Shown one piece after another: positions 35,201 to 44,380 of a stretch of 64,000 bases of DNA. The notes beneath the pieces were generated by a model. It was not told the DNA's origin and made no database searches. It was given only the letters and a program-made list of their open reading frames with translations. Made by a program: the position numbers and the translations under genes. The stretch is from Cryptomeria japonica (lineage: Eukaryota; Streptophyta; Pinopsida; Cupressales; Cupressaceae). Location: positions 520,864,185 through 520,928,184 of the forward strand of contig NC_081414.1 in the NCBI RefSeq assembly GCF_030272615.1. The letters run 5' to 3'. Position 1 is the stretch's first letter. Every line of letters begins with the position of its first letter.

Positions 35201-35458
35201 CATCAACTCATGGCACTGTACTGCTGGAGGGAAGCCGGCTGCCTTAATGATGCCACTTTCAATTATCCTCCTGGCGACAGGTGATGGCTTGCCAATGTAA
35301 GGGACCTCTCGAAACTTCTTCGTGCTGAAGTTGCCCAAGTTGGTATCTCCAATGTTGCTCCACTTAGACACGATCTTGGTCTCTAGTCCCTCGTTCTTTT
35401 GATCTTCCTTCATGAGAGCTGGACGACTGGTGGATGTTCCCGCCTTCGGGGTCGCCAT
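32255..35458 (-). CDS. Uncharacterised protein of about 1067 residues, intact ORF in the 7.1 kb unit
   Basis: Uninterrupted frame. I prefer the ATG at 35458 (context ACAATGGCG), which aligns with the start of the relative at 40125, over an upstream in-frame ATG at 35482. Residues about 30-430 form a globular region conserved in all three copies (VQCHELMIECARHYDP, then WFIQFPKFTYIRVHGC, LPRYLTDRIVLLEV). About 450-560 is a second block (RKMHSRLPLDFIRKC, ADQAQD). About 560-720 is a charged linker with SEGN repeats and a nuclear-signal-like GSKRKERPEKRESSKKK. A block EKRKATKMSKMI...QIATP follows, then a coiled coil and a helical C-terminus. There is no zinc knuckle, protease, RT or integrase motif. 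The YLSEEAISEAFHLPEHRD segment loosely recalls plant transposon-protein domains; function unknown. Confidence 0.85.
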   Translation of the reverse strand: MATPKAGTSTSRPALMKEDQKNEGLETKIVSKWSNIGDTNLGNFSTKKFREVPYIGKPSPVARRIIESGIIKAAGFPPAVQCHELMIECARHYDPQSRTIVPNEGNTLAYLSEEAISEAFHLPEHRDMVYKSIEGARSMYEDDPDACLSIINKNWLLKSRPRLSKIPNTPHRIDFQEEYRDLITMLNRVTGAPQAFYFEKWMFYFIQVIVQGKGTIHWARMISHCLDVQLRRLKATKSFHMSSYVIYALIRSFEYAGLPHRGVIGRGPGEVRVCDSYVHLHHPPGSNYKLVNDTFTMNITRTLQGGIHNRLSQDAQELVKRYGAWFIQFPKFTYIRVHGCPSPPYMLPRYLTDRIVLLEVTRQLAAYVKAFRHRHGNGVPVPIILGNSVEVCPNALAMDDAEKKLALYSFSFFALRESFDPHGYIEETVGRKFKHEFQIEDFMMNLLDDLEVKRKMHSRLPLDFIRKCKIYRVADQAQDSGKHLQSSYDQDSKTVRLDWNEPEVVDLDALMAPVLSCTRRWVDVQHQKLREQGIAMTFTLEERPAEGGASVSEGNPNPRNTSEGNLRSASEGNLHPRGSKRKERPEKRESSKKKQEANQDRSSGTSSRQEKRTLEVEESMESMVQNDKEGQAPGGSLQDNELHEDREDNEVTSPPREEELLKEIQVKETRSAIPDWLKERLTKVIVIEDDDNVIDLESLVGHSQEVTEKRKATKMSKMIRDETGSRKLQIATPAVDKYEGEILAEEYDIETFELGPSTAEQTMDDATNSFEALKDKLREEMEKNRKLEREVGAWRTYFSHLNQPLGRQDLARSPVQALPLQSISEAERFRSLVQQMSTWMDKSHTVAVEFATRMMKAIHRAIQVLEIIHNLMITVAAFAHTKEVIIPVLEVIRQTSRKVLVQEKIMDGGPHSLLQWSTLLQMKEVLFEDISTRCSHVEEVIHPIQDKVFEVLRTILGRRIEIETDVDLQELEDRIKGIFCKDANVITDEQRDQMFVTMLLIEKTKELEPEWDTALLQAFDQVIHLEERMRNLPEIPIAEIEGIVSRFIAYAKKEHWKGNKILDEKLL

Positions 35459-35482
35459 TGTAACACCTACACCACATTTCAT

Positions 35483-35990
35483 AATAAGAAACTAAATTTT
35501 GCAATGTATAACTAGATTAGATTAAAGATTAATTTTAGGAAACTTCATGATAAGTCATTGAGTTATCATTTCCTAAATACGATTGAGCTACTGAAATTCA
35601 AAAATTTCAAAATTCAAAATTTAAAGCTATGACGATCAAAATTCAAAATTAAAACAAAGGATTACATCGCCATACCTTACTTGAGATCTAACTCTAAAAT
35701 GCAAAATAAAGAGATTCGCCTAGGCAAAAATCGATGTTTGGAAGATTTCAACGTGATTCCCTTCAAACGAATGTTCCCCTTAGCAACTTCGCCACCTTTG
35801 GGGGGTCTTTGACGTGATCTTGGCAAGTTCGCTCAACTCCAACCAAACTCACACTCCCCTTGATGATGTTTAGCACTTCTCCTTTATGAAATTCGCACTT
35901 CTCCTTTATTCTCCAAAATCGCATATGAAAAGATGATAAAATGATGATTTGAAATGCAATATCACCTCTCCCCTTTATAGGCGCTTACCT
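35483..35990 (-). promoter_or_regulatory. TATA box and leader of the U3 ORF
   Basis: The minus strand reads GCGCCTATAAAGGGG (TATA at 35981-35973) about 500 bp upstream of the start codon. The same GCGCCTATAAAGG core occurs upstream of the relative at 39497. Just before the start codon all three copies have an AG (GTGTAG here), compatible with a spliced leader; this is unproven. Confidence 0.6.
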
Positions 35991-36316
35991 CATCAATCCC
36001 CATAGGCCGACTTTGTAAATAAAGCAATTTAAAAAACAAATTTTAAATAAAATTAAGGGCCGACTTTGTAAAATAAAACAAATAAAATCCAAGCGCCCCA
36101 ATTTTTATTTAAAATAATAATTAATTCATTTAATGCCTTCGTTTTTAATTAATTCAATTTTTTTTTAAAGGCAATAAATAATTAATAAATGCTCATGCGC
36201 TATTTTTTAAATGCTATTAATTGAATATTCAAATTTATCGATTTTTTAGCACTTAATAAAATTCAAAAAATGTATTAGCGCCAAAATTTGGGAGAGGTAA
36301 GGGTACAAACCACATC

Positions 36317-37896
36317 GCTCTGGTCCCTGGAGAGGGACAGGAGCGAATTAGCACTTTAGTCTTGAATCTCTTGCCTTTTTACGTTCAAAATCGCCTTCTT
36401 CACGTTGAAACTGACATCTTCGACAAGAATCGTGTGCTCAATTGACTTGATTTCGTAGACGAATGCCCCTTGTGATCATTATCACCCTGGTCCCTTGGTG
36501 AGGAACAGGAGCGAACTTGCATTTTCTCCTTGACCTTTGTCTCTTCAATCACCAATCTTCATCATGAGGCAAGCAACAACGTCATCCTTCCATTCCATGC
36601 TTACTTTATTCGTCCTTAACAAGGCACTTTGATGTTTGAATGATTTTCACCCTGGTCCCTTGGTGAGGGACAGGAGCGAACTCTGTGTTCTAGCCAAAAC
36701 TCGTCATTTCTTAACCTTAACATCTCGTTCATCATCTTCCAAATGATAATTTCAACCTTGTATAATCTTGCTTTGACGCGATTTTTGAAGAAAAATGAGT
36801 GTTTTAATGAAAATCGCCCTGGTCCTTGCCTGAAGGACAGGAGCGATCCTTTGCGTCTTGGGCTCGTTCTTGTTCCTATCAACTCGCCATCGCCTTCACA
36901 ATGAAAAATAAGGTCCTTTGATCCTTCTTGAACGTATGAAATGTGATTAATATCCAAAACTTAAGCCTTTATAGAGATTTCGCTCTGGTCCCTGACTGAG
37001 GGACAGGAGCGAATTTGGGCATATAGTATAAATCCTTCATCTTTGGCGGTCTTTGCAACTTTATTCTTCGTCGAGACACCTCAAACATCATTGCTTCCTT
37101 GTATCCTGACTTGGAGTGACCTTAAACTTGAAAGAAAGGCAACATAACTAACATTTCGCCCTGGTCCCTGGCTGAGGGACAGGAGCGAACTTTCATTTAC
37201 AAGCTCAATTGTGTTTTGCTAACTCCCAAATTTGTCTTCAATGGACTCGTTGTGCATCCTTTCATTCATCCTTGGCATGAAATTCACTTGAACTTAGTGA
37301 GAAATTCCCCTTAGTAAGAAATCGCTCTAGTCCCTGGCTGAGGGACAGGAGCGCCTAGGACAATATGGAGTTCACCTGGCATTTTGCAATCTTCAAATTA
37401 TCTTCAATGGGTCCGTTACGCCACCTTTACTTACCTCCAACTCAAAACTTACTTGATCCTCGCCCACATTTTGCCTTATAAGGAAATTCGCTCTGGTCCC
37501 TGGGAGAGGGACGGGAGCTACCATTAAAGTTCGCCCTGGTCCTTGACTGAAGGACAGGAGCAATTTTGCCTCTAGGTCAAATTTTCCTCATGATTGCACC
37601 TCCAAGTTATATTCAACTGATGAAATGTACCCCCTTGGTTCTCCTCAAATCGCGAAATTGTTGAGATCTTGCAAGGACAAGGTAATTTTAGGTTTTAAGC
37701 TTCGGTCCTTCAGTGAGGGACAGGAGCGATTTTTGCTCCTGGCACATTTCCATGTTTGCGAATTTCTTCAAATTATATTCAACGGGAAGAACATGCCTCC
37801 CTTTATCTCTTCCAATCCGAAATTCGTCTTGATCCTGCAAAGACAGTAAAATTTTGAAAAACAAGCTCCAGTCCTTCAGTGAGGGACAGGAGCGAT
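36317..37896. repeat. Eleven-copy array, about 166 bp period, with conserved hairpin core
   Basis: A roughly 30 bp core of the form CTGGTCCCTGGCTGAGGGAC followed by AGGAGCGA starts at about 36317, 36484, 36648, 36815, 36982, 37157, 37323, 37489, 37532, 37702 and 37868. Spacing is 164-175 bp except for one 43 bp step. The GTCCCT/AGGGAC arms pair. Sequence between cores is much less conserved. It lies in the 5' part of the unit, upstream of the TATA box. Confidence 0.9.
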
Positions 37897-38269
37897 TTTG
37901 CTTCCACAGGTCAAAATATCAAGATTTCAGGACTTCAATCACCTCACAAGGCAAAAACAAGTCATTTCCAATGTCCAGGATCAATTATCAAAATTTTCAA
38001 AATTTGGTCAAAATCACTCAATCGGACAAAAATCAAAATCTCATCATTAACACTTAGACAAATTTGGACTTTGCATCAAAATTTCGACTAAAACTAGACC
38101 AACTTGCTTAGCCTCTGGCGAATTCACTTTATTTCCAAAATTGCATCCTACGGGAGGAAGCTCAAAAGCTCTCAAGGTGGACTGGACTCTGGCCTGAAAT
38201 CACAGTAACGAAAACCCTAAGGCTTGACCTTAGCCCAGACAACTGACAAACAGAGAAGGACGAGCAAAA

Positions 38270-38327
38270 CGAGCAAAAAAGAGGGGGTCCCCATTTTAAT
38301 GGGGCGATGTGTGAAATGGTCACAACA
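38270..38327 (-). repeat. Conserved terminus of the 7.1 kb family
   Basis: The last 45-50 bp (plus strand GAGGGGGTCCCC ... ATGGGGCGATGTGTGAAA ... GTCACAACA) are nearly identical to 58208-58255 in the sister unit and contain a GGTCCCC/GGGG hairpin. This defines the family boundary and agrees with the target duplication. Confidence 0.9.
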
Positions 38328-38332
38328 GTGTC

Positions 38333-38480
38333 TCATTTGATTGGAGCCGGTGCTTCATCTAGTGGAGTTGGTGCTTCACTTGAAGGGGTTGGAGCCTCTT
38401 GTAAGTTGGTGCTTACAAATTTGGGGAGTTGGTGCTTCCAGTGGGTTGGTGCTCACAAACGTAAGGGTTGGTGCCTACAA
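38333..38480 (+). repeat. Short interspersed GTTGGTGCTT repeats
   Basis: GTTGGTGCTT/GGTGCTTCA-like motifs recur about seven times at 17-35 bp intervals. The pattern continues across the unit's target site to ATTGGTGTC at 31201, showing that both sides were one sequence before insertion. Confidence 0.7.
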
Positions 38481-38739
38481 CCATTGTACAAAGAAATATT
38501 CATATAAGCATTTATTGTCGTGGTTTTCTCCTATAAGAGTTTTCATGTATATATCTTGTGTTCTACTTGTGTTCATATTAGTTAGATCACATATGAATGT
38601 TGGTATGCAATGAATATGTTAATGAGATAGGTTATATACGTGTGATTGAAGTTGAAAAATTTTAAATTGGTAAAATTTGTTGTTAGATTGATTCACCCCC
38701 CCCCCACCTCTCAATATAACCTTGTGTTCTTCACTCCCT

Positions 38740-38990
38740 TTCCCCACGGCATTTTATTTCCTCCCATCCTTCACTACCTTATATATCCCCAACTTCCAAT
38801 TTACACCCACCACCAACTTCATATCCTTCACACCCTATCCACCGCGGCATATCCTTACCTCACCTTCCTTACCAACCTTCCACCACAGCATATCCCTTAT
38901 ATCCACATTCCTCACACTCCTTTCACCATGGCATATTCCTTACTTCACATCCCTTACACCTCTTCCCTCATGGCATGTTATGCTTAACTC
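38740..38990 (+). repeat. Pyrimidine-rich tandem repeat, about 43 bp period
   Basis: GGCAT(A/T)T blocks preceded by CCACC-type sequence start at about 38748, 38846, 38886, 38929 and 38972. The strand is strongly C/T-rich. It lies upstream of the TATA box of the 40125 copy, in the position of the arrays of its relatives. Confidence 0.65.
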
Positions 38991-39496
38991 CAAAGCATTC
39001 AACAGGCATGGTAAAGTCTTAGCGCCGGCAAGGATGTAAAGGAGGCCCCACTCAAAGAGGAGACCAATCACAAAGTTTTAGAAACTCAAAAAACCACGAT
39101 AAGCATGTAAGAGTTTGGCCCCAGCAAAAACGAAAGAGGGGCCTGCTAAGAAGAAGTATCCTATGTGAAAGATGAGACCAATCGCATCTTACCTCCCCTT
39201 CCAAAGCACCCGATAAGGATGGAAAAGAATTAAGGCAAATGTAGAAAATCAGCAAGGAGAAAAATGCCAACATGGGCCCCAAAGAATAAAGAACATCGCA
39301 CTTAACCAAAAGAGCGTCGTATTTTGAAAATTCAAAACCATTGAAGCTTTACAAATAAAACAAATCCATTTCAAAGCAAGTCGGCTATAATCAAAGAACC
39401 AATGCATGGGAAATTTGAAAGGAAACTTATAAAATAAAATGAAACATTTGAAATCAAGTCGGCTCATGAATGAAAAGACACACCCCAGCCTTGAAG

Positions 39497-39512
39497 CGCC
39501 TATAAAGGATAT
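39497..39512 (+). promoter_or_regulatory. TATA box upstream of the 40125 ORF
   Basis: GCGCCTATAAAGGATA, about 620 bp before the start codon. It is shared with the GCGCCTATAAAGG of the intact copy, which supports it as a real promoter element. Confidence 0.55.
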
Positions 39513-40124
39513 GTTTTGATCATTTCATTTGATCACAACACAAAGTGAATTATCTCTCCTTGTGCATCAGACAGAGCAGCGATTTGAAATTTTGAACCAT
39601 TAATGTGAAGCGAATTTGATCAAAGAAAGCAAATTCACCTTCAGCATGCACCAAGCTCATTGATTAGTACCAGTCATTGCCATTGATAACACATCAACAC
39701 AAGGTCAAAATTGTCAAAATTAGAGCAGATTTTGATATTCAACCTGGTGAAAAGATTTTGTCCAGGTCTGAGACAAGTTAAATTTTGATCATTTTTAGTA
39801 AAATCATATCTTTTTTCATTAATGTAGCCAGATGACATAAATTTGGGATGGAATTACAGATTTAGATAACGTTTTGCAATGAGAAGCAGTATCATTTAGC
39901 ACATTTTTTTTTAAGACTCAAATTTATTTTAAGAAATAATCATTTCCAGATTTTCTGCACACTGAAGTTAATTTGAGGACTTTGGGATTTTAGCAATTCA
40001 TTGATATTTTATTTAGGAGTTTCAAATACTTTCAAGAAGAATTGCTAACTTTGATGTATCTCACACCTAATAACTATTAATATCTAATCAATAAACTAAC
40101 TTAGGAAATTCTTCCACGAGGTAG

Positions 40125-43100
40125 ATGGCAGCCTCGAAAGCTGGAGGGCTCACAAGGCAAGCTCTCATCAAGGAAGATGTGAAAGAAGCACTACCTGAAT
40201 CAAAGATTACCTCACTATGGGCAAATGTGGGAGACACCAATTTGGGCAGGATTGACATGAAGAAGTTTCAAGAACCCCTCTACACAAGCAAGCCAACTAG
40301 GACTTCAGAGAAAATGATTGAAAGTGGAGTTATCCAAGTAGCTGGTTTCCTTCCTACCATCCAATGCAATGAACTTAATAATTGAATGTGCAAGACACTA
40401 TGATGTCAACACAAGACAAATAAAGACACCTGATGGCAAAGTATTAGCATTCTTGTCAGAGACTGCTATCAATGAGGCATTCAACATACCCGAGCCTAAG
40501 GATATGATATACAAGAATAAAGAAGCAGCATTGGCAATCTATGAGGATGACCCTGACAAATGCCTAAGTATCATCAATAAGTATTGATTGTCAAAGGCTC
40601 GGCCTGCTCTTAGCAAAGTACCAAGCAAGCTCCACCGAACGGACTTCAAGGAGTTCAGTGATCTGATTACCCTACTCAACAAGGTCATGGGAAGTCCACA
40701 TGCCTCCTCATTTGAGAATTGGATGTTATACTTCATGGAAGCCATGACAACAAGAAATGAGAAGATCAACTGGGCCAAGATTATAAGCAACAATCCTGAT
40801 CTTCAATCGAGAAGACTTGAGCGCACCAAACAATTTCATATGAGCTCCTACATCATATACTCTCTTGCCAGAAATCATGAGTATGTCGGATTGATGTATA
40901 GAGGCCCAGTAGGAAATGGAAAGGGAGAAATAAGGGTATGTGAGAACTACACACAGCTGCATTTTCATAACAAGGCACGTTATCGAAGAGTGAATGATGC
41001 CTTCTCCATGCATATAACAAGAAAGTTGCAAGGCAGCATCCATCAAAGGTTATCCCCGCAAGCACAAGACTTGGTGAAGAAATACGGTGTTCGGTTCATT
41101 CAGTTTCCCAAGTTCACCTATATACGAGTTCAAGGATGCTCATCTCCACCATACAAGCTTCCACGTTATCCTACCAACAAGATGGTGTTGTTAGAGGTAC
41201 TGAGACAATTAGTTGCATATGACAGGACTCTTAAGGACAAACATAAGACTGGGATTTCCTTTCCCATTGTGGTTGGACAATCGTTGGAGGTATGACCATC
41301 TTTGCAGGCAGCTGAGAGATTAGAATAGGAGATGAAATTTTATCCCTTCACTAAAAATATTTTAAGGAATAATTTTGATCCATACGGCAACATGAGGAGG
41401 AAGAATGGTAACAAACACAGACACGGGCCACGACATAGAAGACTATTGGATGAATGCCAAAGATGATGTTGAGATTAGAAAGATGATGTTCTCCAGATTG
41501 CCTATAGATATCATTAGGATATTCAGGGTGTTCACAATCCCAGATCAGGCACAAGATGATGGAAGGTGCCTCCAGCATGCTTATGAGAAAGTAAAGGATA
41601 AAGAAGTGGAAGTCAATTGGGTTGAAGTAGAAGTCACTGATATGAATGAGTTGATGAAACCCATCTTGGCTTACACAAAAGGATGGGTAGAATATCAAAA
41701 TAACAAATTGAAGATTCAAAATGTGCAGCTCACCTTTAATATGATGGGAGATCCGGATTCTTCAGATGAGGAAACAGAAAGCGTAAGCATAAGCGAGAAT
41801 ACTACCCAGTCAACTCAACCTATGAGCTTCAAAAAAAAGGAAGTCACGAAGAGGGGTCAAAGCAGAAAAAACAAAGAACAAGTACAAGTCATCCTTCCAC
41901 GAGCACCTCTTCCATCCATGAGGTCAATATGAACAAGACAGCCAGCAATGAAGGACAATCACCTTGGAAAGGAGGTAGTGATCAAGGTGCAAATGAATCA
42001 CTAGAATCCACTATACATAAAAATCAAAGAGATAAGGGGGCTAAAGGAAAGCAGCCCCATGTACAAGACCCTCCAAGAGCACAAGAAGTAGTTACAAAAG
42101 ACAAGGATGTCAAAGATGAATACGTGGATATAGGAAATCATGATGATGAGGTGACTTCTTCACCTCGAGTAGAACAGCAAATCAAGGAGTTACAGGTAGA
42201 AAAGGAAAGATCCACTATTCCACCATGGCTGCAAGAGAGAATCAATAAGGAAGTGATAGTAACTGAAGATGAAACAATTGACAACTTGGATGACTTCTTG
42301 GATAGGATTGGTCCGATAGAGGAGAAGAGGAAGGCTACCAAGCTTTCAAAGATCACAAAAGACAGTGCTGGATCCCGAGTCATACAGATTGCTACTCCAA
42401 GAGTGGACAAGCCACAAAATGAGATCACTGCTGATGAGTATGATTTGGAGACAATTGAGTTAGGACCTATTACTACAGAGCAGGCAATGGAAGACTTGGA
42501 TGATACAGTGAAGACAATCCGTGAGAGATTACAAATTGAGCTACAACATAGTAAGAAGCTAGAAAAAGAATTGAATGCCTTGACGAATTGTGTGCAACAA
42601 CTTGATAATCCCATAAGGCAAGTTGATCCCTCAAGCATGCCTCCAGCATTGCTTCCGCTAGACTCAGTGGATGATTTGGAGGAAATGAGAAATAATTCAC
42701 AAATGTTGAAAAGATGGATTGATACTTCCTTCACTAAGGCGAAAGAATTTGTGGGAGAGTTGGCTCATGTATTTGATACACTTTCAGCCATACTTGATAG
42801 GACTGTCGTTCTTGTGGCTTCTTATGATGTCTTTGTTTATACAAGAGATTTTACCATCCCAAGGTTGCAAGCACTAATGAATATTCCAAGACAAACCCTG
42901 TTGGATGCTAGAATAATAAGAAATGGGCAGAAATATGACTTCCGAGGTTGGTATTCTACACTCAAAATGAGAAGTAGTATGTTTGAAGGCATCAATAGTG
43001 GTTGTGATCGAGTTGCAAATATGATAGAAACAATAAATGATAAGACTATAGGAGCAGTTGAAATAATTCTTGGAGTAGAAATAAAAGCAGAAGCTGACAT

Positions 43101-43406
43101 GATCATTGACAAGATAGCAGAAAATATCGAAGCATCTTCTTTGGAACTTCCGGATCACTTTCAAAAGGACAATCGGAGGATATTCAATCACTTATGACAC
43201 TTGTGGGTAAGATTAGTGACTTGGGACCTGAATGGGAAAAGATCTTCGCTTCATATATTGAGGAGTTGGACTACATGGAAGATCAGATGAAGATCATGCC
43301 CAAAGCTCCAGAAGATGAGCTTGATTGCATTATGTCCAAATTCATTGAATTTGCTACTAAGGAAAGAGATAAAGGAAACAAGCTTCTAGAAGAAAGTTTG
43401 TTGTGA
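40125..43406 (+). pseudogene. Relative of the 1067-residue protein, broken
   Basis: It begins MAASKAGG and follows the intact copy block by block: IIECARHYDVNTRQIK, YGVRFIQFPKFTYIRVQGC, RLPIDIIRIFRVF, EEKRKATKLSKI and a C-terminal GPEWEKIF ... EFATKERDKGNKLL. Lesions: a frameshift near 40375, TGG to TGA at 40585-40587, stops near 41293 and 41326, a frameshift near 41400, one near 41925 and one near 43195. Conservation of distant blocks across three copies shows that the whole length was once a single protein. No catalytic motif is evident. Confidence 0.85.
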
Positions 43407-44380
43407 TTCCATGTGGTGTCTATTTTCTCATTGGAGGAATCTTCCTCAAAGTTTGTGCCAGAAAGATGTTCATTTTCTATTGGTTGACTTTGAAATTAAT
43501 TGGTTGGTTACAGCTAACCCTAGTTAAGGTTTAGTTGTCTCAATCTTAGCCATTCATTTTAGGGCAACCTTGGCCCTCTATTTTATTTTGGGAGCTCTAC
43601 ATAAGCTGCCATTTTTCATTTGTAACTAAGAAGAGAGGCTTGAACAATTGTTGCCATTTTGCTGCCAGAATAATATAAGACATTGGAGTGTGGTGATTTT
43701 ATATTTTATTTTTGGAGCATTTGCATGGTTATTCGTCTTCTCAATTCAAGCTTTAAATTTTGTTTAAGTATCTAAGTTGAATAATAGAACGTTGTGCATT
43801 ATTCATGGTGAAACTCATATATCCATACCACTAGCGATTTGCTGATTGTAAGTTTGCCTTGCGTGGTCAACTGGAATTCTTGAATGAGCTTAGCTTCAAT
43901 TATTATTCACTCATTGATATGCATTCAAATGATGGTATCTATGTTTGATAGTAATTTGAAAATCATTTAATTTCCTTAGAAGATTGCATTAGCCTTTGTT
44001 GAGTTGTTCTTGTATGTCAAATGAAAGACTAGTAGAGTTTCATAGAAATTGTCCTTCGTCCTTGCATTCTTAGGAGTAGTTTAGTATCCCTCAAACCCTT
44101 CAACTTTTCGTTTTTAATCATCCATTAGTAATAGTAACATTCGAAAAGCATTCTTTGAAATCAAGTAATATCTCTTAAGAAACATATATGTAAGGCCCCT
44201 TGGATTACCAGCAATCACATCAACCAATTGAGCTATCTACATGTCAAGACCTGACTAAAGAAACCTTGGAGTCATCTTGGTTGATCATATAACTTAGCAT
44301 CCAAGAAGATTTTGATCAAGAGAGGATAGAATACCCTTTGGTATTTTATTCTGTGTTAAAGGTGTCTAAAAAACACAACA
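43407..44380 (+). other. 3' region of the decayed unit
   Basis: 974 bp, similar in length to the 3' regions of the other two copies (1047 and 965 bp), with the shared AACCCTA motif, degraded TATA and conserved terminal 45 bp. No ORF. Confidence 0.6.

Larger units (their letters stand above)
31208..38327 (-). mobile_element. 7.1 kb TG...CA unit with U3-located ORF (giant solo LTR?), TSD GTGTC
   Basis: Read on the minus strand it begins TGTTGTGACCATTTCACAC and ends GTACAAAATACACGTCAACA. Perfect GTGTC duplications flank it (31203-31207 and 38328-38332). No direct terminal repeat exists inside it, and there is no primer-binding site, polypurine tract, gag or pol. Order on the minus strand: conserved terminus, 11-copy tandem array (37896-36317), TATA box (35981), intact ORF (35458-32255), second TATA (about 32057), AATAAA (31896), terminus. 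Signals and TSD fit a solo LTR whose U3 encodes a protein. A sister unit lies at 51115-58255 and a decayed relative ends at 44380. Confidence 0.85.
27679..38715 (+). mobile_element. Probable copia LTR interrupted by two insertions
   Basis: Three pieces (27679-28161, 31167-31207 and 38333 to about 38715) join seamlessly once the two target-site-flanked insertions are removed, making about 0.9 kb. The start is TGTTGGAGAT. The last piece has a typical copia R/U5 layout (GTGGTTTTCTCCTATAAGAG, then TCTTGTGTTC) and ends near a TTCACCCCCC tract, as copia LTRs often do before the primer-binding site. No primer-binding site follows, so it is truncated or solo; no matching target duplication was found. 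Confidence 0.45.
38716..44380 (+). mobile_element. Third, decayed member of the 7.1 kb family (left end unresolved)
   Basis: It carries the same gene order on the plus strand: array, TATA box GCGCCTATAAAGG (39497), broken ORF (40125-43406), AACCCTAGTTAAGG motif (43516) and a terminus, TTGGTATTTTATTCTGTG ... AACACAACA, ending at 44380. The next 5 bp are GGCAC, but I found no matching GGCAC plus TGTTG start on the left. The given start is only where copia LTR sequence seems to stop; the unit may be truncated or may extend past the nested insertion. Confidence 0.6.

Noticed and set aside
31208-38327. Host single-copy gene with long UTRs
   Set aside because: TSD-flanked TG...CA boundaries and two related units in the same window show it is a mobile repeat.
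31208-38327. Ordinary LTR retrotransposon with two LTRs inside these limits
   Set aside because: The left 1 kb and right 2.8 kb share no direct repeat by eye, and no primer-binding site or polypurine tract is present.
38646-39039. Overlapping Pro/Thr/His-rich frames
   Set aside because: Translations of the pyrimidine-rich 43 bp tandem repeat in different frames.
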